Source: Candidatus Poribacteria bacterium (lineage in GTDB: Bacteria > Abyssobacteria > SURF-5). From it: a stretch of DNA of 35,570 nt. Under the pieces are notes generated by a model. It did not search any database. It was not told the DNA's origin and was given only the letters and a program-made list of their open reading frames with translations. The translations under genes were made by a program, and so were the position numbers. The stretch covers positions 1 through 35,570 of the forward strand of contig JACRIR010000133.1 of the NCBI GenBank assembly GCA_016215705.1, written 5' to 3'. Positions 35,470-35,570 of the stretch are shown here, one piece after another. Numbering within the stretch: the stretch's first letter is position 1; every line of letters begins with the position of its first letter.

Positions 35470-35570
35470 ATGGCTGTAAGCTTCATGGATCAAATCACTC
35501 GGGAAAAACAGGAATTCATCGAGCGCTGTAAGTCGTGTGGGAAGTGTTTGGAAAAATGCCGGATCCGACC
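35470..35570 (+). CDS. Iron-sulfur (4Fe-4S ferredoxin-type) protein, 5' fragment
   Basis: The frame starts at ATG 35470, eight bases after a perfect AGGAGG, and runs open to the window end (33 codons visible). The visible N-terminus has a Lys/Glu-rich stretch and then CKSCGKCLEKC, a CxxCxxCxxxC iron-sulfur motif. Proteins that begin this way include heterodisulfide-reductase-type and (Fe-S)-binding oxidoreductase subunits, but too little is present to name it. Confidence 0.7.
   Translation, partial: MAVSFMDQITREKQEFIERCKSCGKCLEKCRIR

Overview
The window reads as a chromosomal segment of a Gram-negative-type, respiring bacterium with moderately high GC. The indications are a complex I-type NADH dehydrogenase operon, a complete F1Fo ATP synthase operon, an M23 peptidase next to a bactofilin, a twin-arginine exported superoxide dismutase, GatCA and MnmA. 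Gene order, frequent TTG starts and many short intergenic palindromes suggest a poorly sampled lineage, but the sequence alone does not fix the phylum. There are no rRNA, tRNA, CRISPR, phage or transposase genes.

Layout. 7-2922 (minus): a three-gene corrinoid methyl-transfer cluster (corrinoid protein, UroD-like methyltransferase, pterin-dependent methyltransferase). 3097-3567 (minus): a hypothetical gene with a good terminator, divergent from a B12-binding-type radical SAM gene (3865-5370, plus). 5623-7952 (plus): exported Fe superoxide dismutase, a 97-residue hypothetical protein, a doubtful 36-residue ORF and a secreted hypothetical protein. 8068-13293 (minus): gatA, gatC, mnmA, bactofilin and the M23 peptidase. 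13698-20929 (minus): ATP synthase genes in the order atpZ-atpI-like-B-E-F-H-A-G-D-C. 21094-32222 (minus): NuoF'/GltD fusion, then nuoG, J, K, L, M, N. 33022-35042 (plus): a DoxX-family gene and an FAD-dependent amine/amino-acid oxidoreductase. 35470-end (plus): the start of an iron-sulfur protein gene cut by the window edge.

How the genes work together. The 21-32 kb operon encodes membrane ion-pumping subunits (J, K, L, M, N), an iron-sulfur electron-wire subunit (NuoG) and a protein joining the C-terminal iron-sulfur part of NuoF to a GltD-type FAD/NAD(P)H oxidoreductase. NuoA, B, C, D, E, H and I are absent. The operon has its own near-consensus promoter (32381-32409), and the ATP synthase operon that would use the resulting gradient follows on the same strand. 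The ATP synthase c subunit lacks the Na+ signature, so proton coupling is predicted.

The most interesting items are the NuoF'/GltD-NuoG-JKLMN module without the usual quinone-binding module, the Met/Pro/His-rich repeat tail on NuoM, and a family of near-perfect long palindromes (core GGGGACAC-N-ATGCGGCAT-N-GTGTCCCC) whose copies differ by compensatory changes in both arms and which also sit between co-directional genes of apparent operons.
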